Shown in pieces: positions 59,924 to 64,000 of a DNA stretch of 64,000 nucleotides. The notes beneath the pieces are model-generated. The model did no database searches and was not told where the DNA came from. It worked only from the letters and a program-made list of their open reading frames with translations. The stretch spans positions 39,635 through 103,634 of the forward strand of contig DIHE01000156.1 of NCBI GenBank assembly GCA_002420005.1, written 5' to 3'. Positions within the stretch are counted from its first letter, which is position 1; every line of letters starts with the position of its first letter. Position numbers and translations under genes: made by a program. This DNA is from Holophagales bacterium UBA5704 (GTDB taxonomy: Bacteria; Acidobacteriota; Thermoanaerobaculia; Multivoradales; UBA5704).

Positions 59924-60886
59924 ATGCGCACCCTCCGCTTCGGCCGCACCGGCGTCCAAGTTCCCGCGATCAGCCTCGGCACCTGGGGTTACAGCGGCCC
60001 CACCACCAACGACGGGGTCTCGGTCGGCTGGATCGGCCATGACGACGCGGCCGCGCTCGCGGCCCTGGAGGCGGCCTATGCCGCCGGGATCACCCATTGG
60101 GACACCGCCGACGCCTACGGGGAAGGGCGCAGCGAGCAGCTGATCGGCCGGGCCTGGGCCACGGTGCCCCGCGCCGGCATCTTCCTCGCCACCAAGTTCG
60201 GCTACCGCCGCGGGCCGACCGGGCGGCCTTATGACCCGGCCTTCATGCGCAGCCAGCTCGAAGCCTCGCTCACCAACCTGCGCACCGAGGTGATCGACCT
60301 CTATTACCTCCACCATTGCGATTTCGGCCCGCACGACGAGCATCTGGCCGGCGCCGTCGAGACCGCGCGCCGCTTTCGGGAGGAAGGGAAGATCCGCTTC
60401 CTCGGCCTGTCCGACTGGGAGGCGTCGCGCATCGTCCACCATCTCGACGCGGTCGATCCGGACGTGGTGCAGCCGCTGCGCAACGTGATCGACGACGACT
60501 TCGAGGCGAGCGGCCTCGCCGCGCAGGTGGCGGCGCGCGATCTCGGCGTGGCCTTCTTCTCGCCGCTGCGCCATGGCCTGCTGCTCGGCAAGTACGAGGA
60601 GCCGCAGCACTTCCCCGAGGGCGACTTCCGCCGCAACGTCCCCGGGTTCGCCGATCCGGAGGCGATCGCCCGCCTGCGCCGGGCGCGCGCCGCGGTGGCC
60701 GACCGCTTCCCGCACCACCCCGAGCCGGTGCTCCACGCCTTGACCGGCGCCCTCTTCCCCGGCCACCCCACCGCCACCGTCCTCCTCGGCCAGCGCAACC
60801 CGCAGCAGGTCGCCGCCGCGGCGACCCTCGGCGCGGCGCTCTCCGAGGCCGATCTGGCCTGGGTGCGGGCGCTGTATCGGGGCTGA
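59924..60886 (+). CDS. Aldo/keto reductase
   Basis: 320 residues. 'FGRTGVQVPAISLGTWGYSG', 'DTADAYGEGRSEQLIG' (catalytic Asp and Tyr), 'LATKFGYRRGPTG' (Lys) and 'YYLHHCDFG' (His) complete the tetrad, with 'LGLSDWEASRI' and 'FFSPLRHGLLLGKYEEP' as in the AKR family of bacterial oxidoreductases. NADPH-dependent carbonyl reduction, substrate unknown. 15 nt after the carbonic anhydrase stop, but an own -10 box suggests separate transcription. Confidence 0.91.
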   Translation: MRTLRFGRTGVQVPAISLGTWGYSGPTTNDGVSVGWIGHDDAAALAALEAAYAAGITHWDTADAYGEGRSEQLIGRAWATVPRAGIFLATKFGYRRGPTGRPYDPAFMRSQLEASLTNLRTEVIDLYYLHHCDFGPHDEHLAGAVETARRFREEGKIRFLGLSDWEASRIVHHLDAVDPDVVQPLRNVIDDDFEASGLAAQVAARDLGVAFFSPLRHGLLLGKYEEPQHFPEGDFRRNVPGFADPEAIARLRRARAAVADRFPHHPEPVLHALTGALFPGHPTATVLLGQRNPQQVAAAATLGAALSEADLAWVRALYRG

Positions 60887-60953
60887 AACCGGCGAGGCCG
60901 GCTGACCCCGCCCGGCGACAAGAAGGCGTAGGATGGTTCATGGAGGACCCGCC

Positions 60954-62138
60954 ATGAACCGCATCTTCACGATCTCCGCGCTTACCCTCGCCTTCCTTCT
61001 CTTCCCACCTTCTCTGGCCTCGCAAGACCAACCCCCCGCCTTCACCGGCGCCATCGACGTCCGCGAGGTCGGCGTGGTGGTCGCCTCGCCCGAGGGGACA
61101 CCGCTGCGCTCGGTGCGCCCCGAGGACCTGCTCGTCTTCGAGGACGGCGCACCGCGCCAGGTGATCAAGGCCGAGCCGCTGCGGCCCGGCGGCGGCGCGG
61201 CCCCCTGGCGTCTCGTTCTCTACTTCGACCGCACGCTCGCCGGAGCCCGCACGGTTCATGACGCGGCGCTGGTCCTCGCCCGGCAGGCGAAAGACCTGGT
61301 GGAGCTGGGGCCGGTCGAGATCGTGACGGCAAACCCCGAGCCGCGGGTCGAGCTCGCCGCCACCCAAGATGCCGGGAGCCTCTCCGCCATCCTCGGCGGC
61401 ATCGCCGCGGAGACCCGGAAGGCCGCCGGGCCGACCCGCAAGGAGACACCGCCGGCGGCACCGGAAACGGCCCTCCTGCAACAGCAGCTCGACCGGCTGA
61501 CGGTCTTCTGCGCCGACCGGCCGGACACCGGGGCGCGCGCCCTCTTCCTGATCGCCGACGGCTTCGCGCCTCCCCCCGGGGAGCGTCCGTTCCTCGGCGC
61601 GACCGATCCCGGCGCACCGATCCCCCCCGGCACCCGGGCGGCGGCGCTGCGCGACAGCGGCCGGATTCTCGCGGCCTACGGCTGGGTGGTTTTCGCCGGC
61701 CCGCTGCGCGACACCTCGGCCGAGGAGGAGCGGCGGTCGATGGGGGACATGGAACGCATCCGTGTAATGGCGGGCGGCAGCTCGCACACCGCCGGCACAC
61801 CGCCGGTGATCGGCATGCCGCCGCCCGACCGCGGCGTGCGCGGCGATGCCCGGGTGGCCGACGTGTTCAGCCGGCCGGACGCGGCCCCCTGGCTGACGTT
61901 CTCGCAGCCGACCGCCGGCACGATCCTGGGCGTCGAGGCCCAGCTCGCTTCGGTGATCGACGACCTGGCCGGCCGCTGGCGGGTGTGGTACCGGGCTCCC
62001 GAGGAGGGGGACGGGAACCTGCGCGCCCTGGAGGTCCGCCTCCCCGGCGCCGCCCAGCCCCTGCGCGGACCCCGCTGGGTGCGCTCCGCCACGCCGGACG
62101 GCCTCACCGCCGCCCGCGCCCGCCTGACCGGGTTATGA
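60954..62138 (+). CDS. Secreted VWA-related protein
   Basis: 394 residues. Signal peptide 1-23 (ending SLAS). Then 'FTGAIDVREVGVVVASPEGTPLRSVRPEDLLVFEDGAPRQVIKAEPL', the opening of the VWFA-related proteins common in Acidobacteriota, with 'WRLVLYFDRTLAG' and 'GARALFLIADGF' representing degenerate metal-site strands. DxSxS is not intact, so metal binding is doubtful. ATG 60954 is preceded by GGAGG and follows a short TAGGAT box. Function unknown; exported. Confidence 0.82.
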   Translation: MNRIFTISALTLAFLLFPPSLASQDQPPAFTGAIDVREVGVVVASPEGTPLRSVRPEDLLVFEDGAPRQVIKAEPLRPGGGAAPWRLVLYFDRTLAGARTVHDAALVLARQAKDLVELGPVEIVTANPEPRVELAATQDAGSLSAILGGIAAETRKAAGPTRKETPPAAPETALLQQQLDRLTVFCADRPDTGARALFLIADGFAPPPGERPFLGATDPGAPIPPGTRAAALRDSGRILAAYGWVVFAGPLRDTSAEEERRSMGDMERIRVMAGGSSHTAGTPPVIGMPPPDRGVRGDARVADVFSRPDAAPWLTFSQPTAGTILGVEAQLASVIDDLAGRWRVWYRAPEEGDGNLRALEVRLPGAAQPLRGPRWVRSATPDGLTAARARLTGL

Positions 62139-62177
62139 TCTCGCGAGCCGCCATCCCGTCGAGGAGGAGACCACGCG

Positions 62178-64000
<1,823 letters not shown>

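Overview
The window is GC-rich (roughly 70% by eye), densely packed, and reads as chromosome from a Gram-negative bacterium, most like an Acidobacteriota (Thermoanaerobaculia/Holophagae-like) genome. The case rests on Ser/Thr kinases with GAF or PEGA modules, a VWA-type secreted protein, DUF11 proteins ending in IPTL-CTERM-like anchors, a FadL porin, an LpxL-type acyltransferase and PQQ-type propellers. This is inferred from gene content; no rRNA or tRNA gene was seen. No phage, transposase or CRISPR array was found.

Layout. 1-7.3 kb: a 5'-truncated ankyrin/propeller protein, then an accessory strip with a VapBC-type toxin-antitoxin pair, a nucleotidyltransferase pair, a small orphan protein, a DJ-1/PfpI protein and several hairpin-rich repeats, closed by a SpoIIIAA-like ATPase with an R3H domain. 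7.4-14.5 kb: three secreted proteins (a nuclease with DUF11 repeats, a second DUF11 protein, a lysyl-oxidase-like protein). 14.5-28 kb: housekeeping and lipid genes (nitrilase, a GT21/PAP2/GT-B operon, MtaB, DsbD-N/thioredoxin pair, a membrane-GAF-zinc ribbon-kinase protein, O-methyltransferase, lipoprotein, PTPS-III-like protein, uridine kinase, MutM). 29-32 kb: a second accessory island with a truncated radical-SAM-like gene, a 21-bp tandem repeat that is open on both strands, a VapB remnant, and a toxin-domain/immunity-like pair flanked by about 100-bp direct repeats. 32-41 kb: pyruvate:ferredoxin oxidoreductase with a dihydroorotate-dehydrogenase-like partner, facing a radical SAM/CBS pair across a palindrome-rich gap; cobalamin adenosyltransferase; FadL.

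41-53 kb is the most interesting region. It holds a two-strand locus of a type II fatty-acid-synthase-like kind: double-hotdog dehydratase, LpxL-like acyltransferase, MMPL exporter, FabG, family 2 glycosyltransferase, a KS-beta (chain-length-factor-like) that lost its catalytic residues, an intact KS-alpha, an acyl carrier protein, an AMP-dependent ligase, a NodB-like deacetylase, and a DUF2062-methyltransferase fusion. The set resembles aryl-polyene-type loci: build a polyene or fatty acyl chain on the ACP, transfer it to a lipid or sugar carrier, and export it. The aromatic starter gene and thioesterase usual in such loci are not visible here.

53-64 kb: an inactive/active M16 peptidase pair around a class V aminotransferase, a PEGA-domain Ser/Thr kinase coupled to a DUF2007 protein, carbonic anhydrase, aldo/keto reductase, a VWA-type secreted protein, and acetyl-CoA synthetase running off the right edge.

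Several dispersed hairpin repeat families recur. Two of them run into protein-coding sequence.
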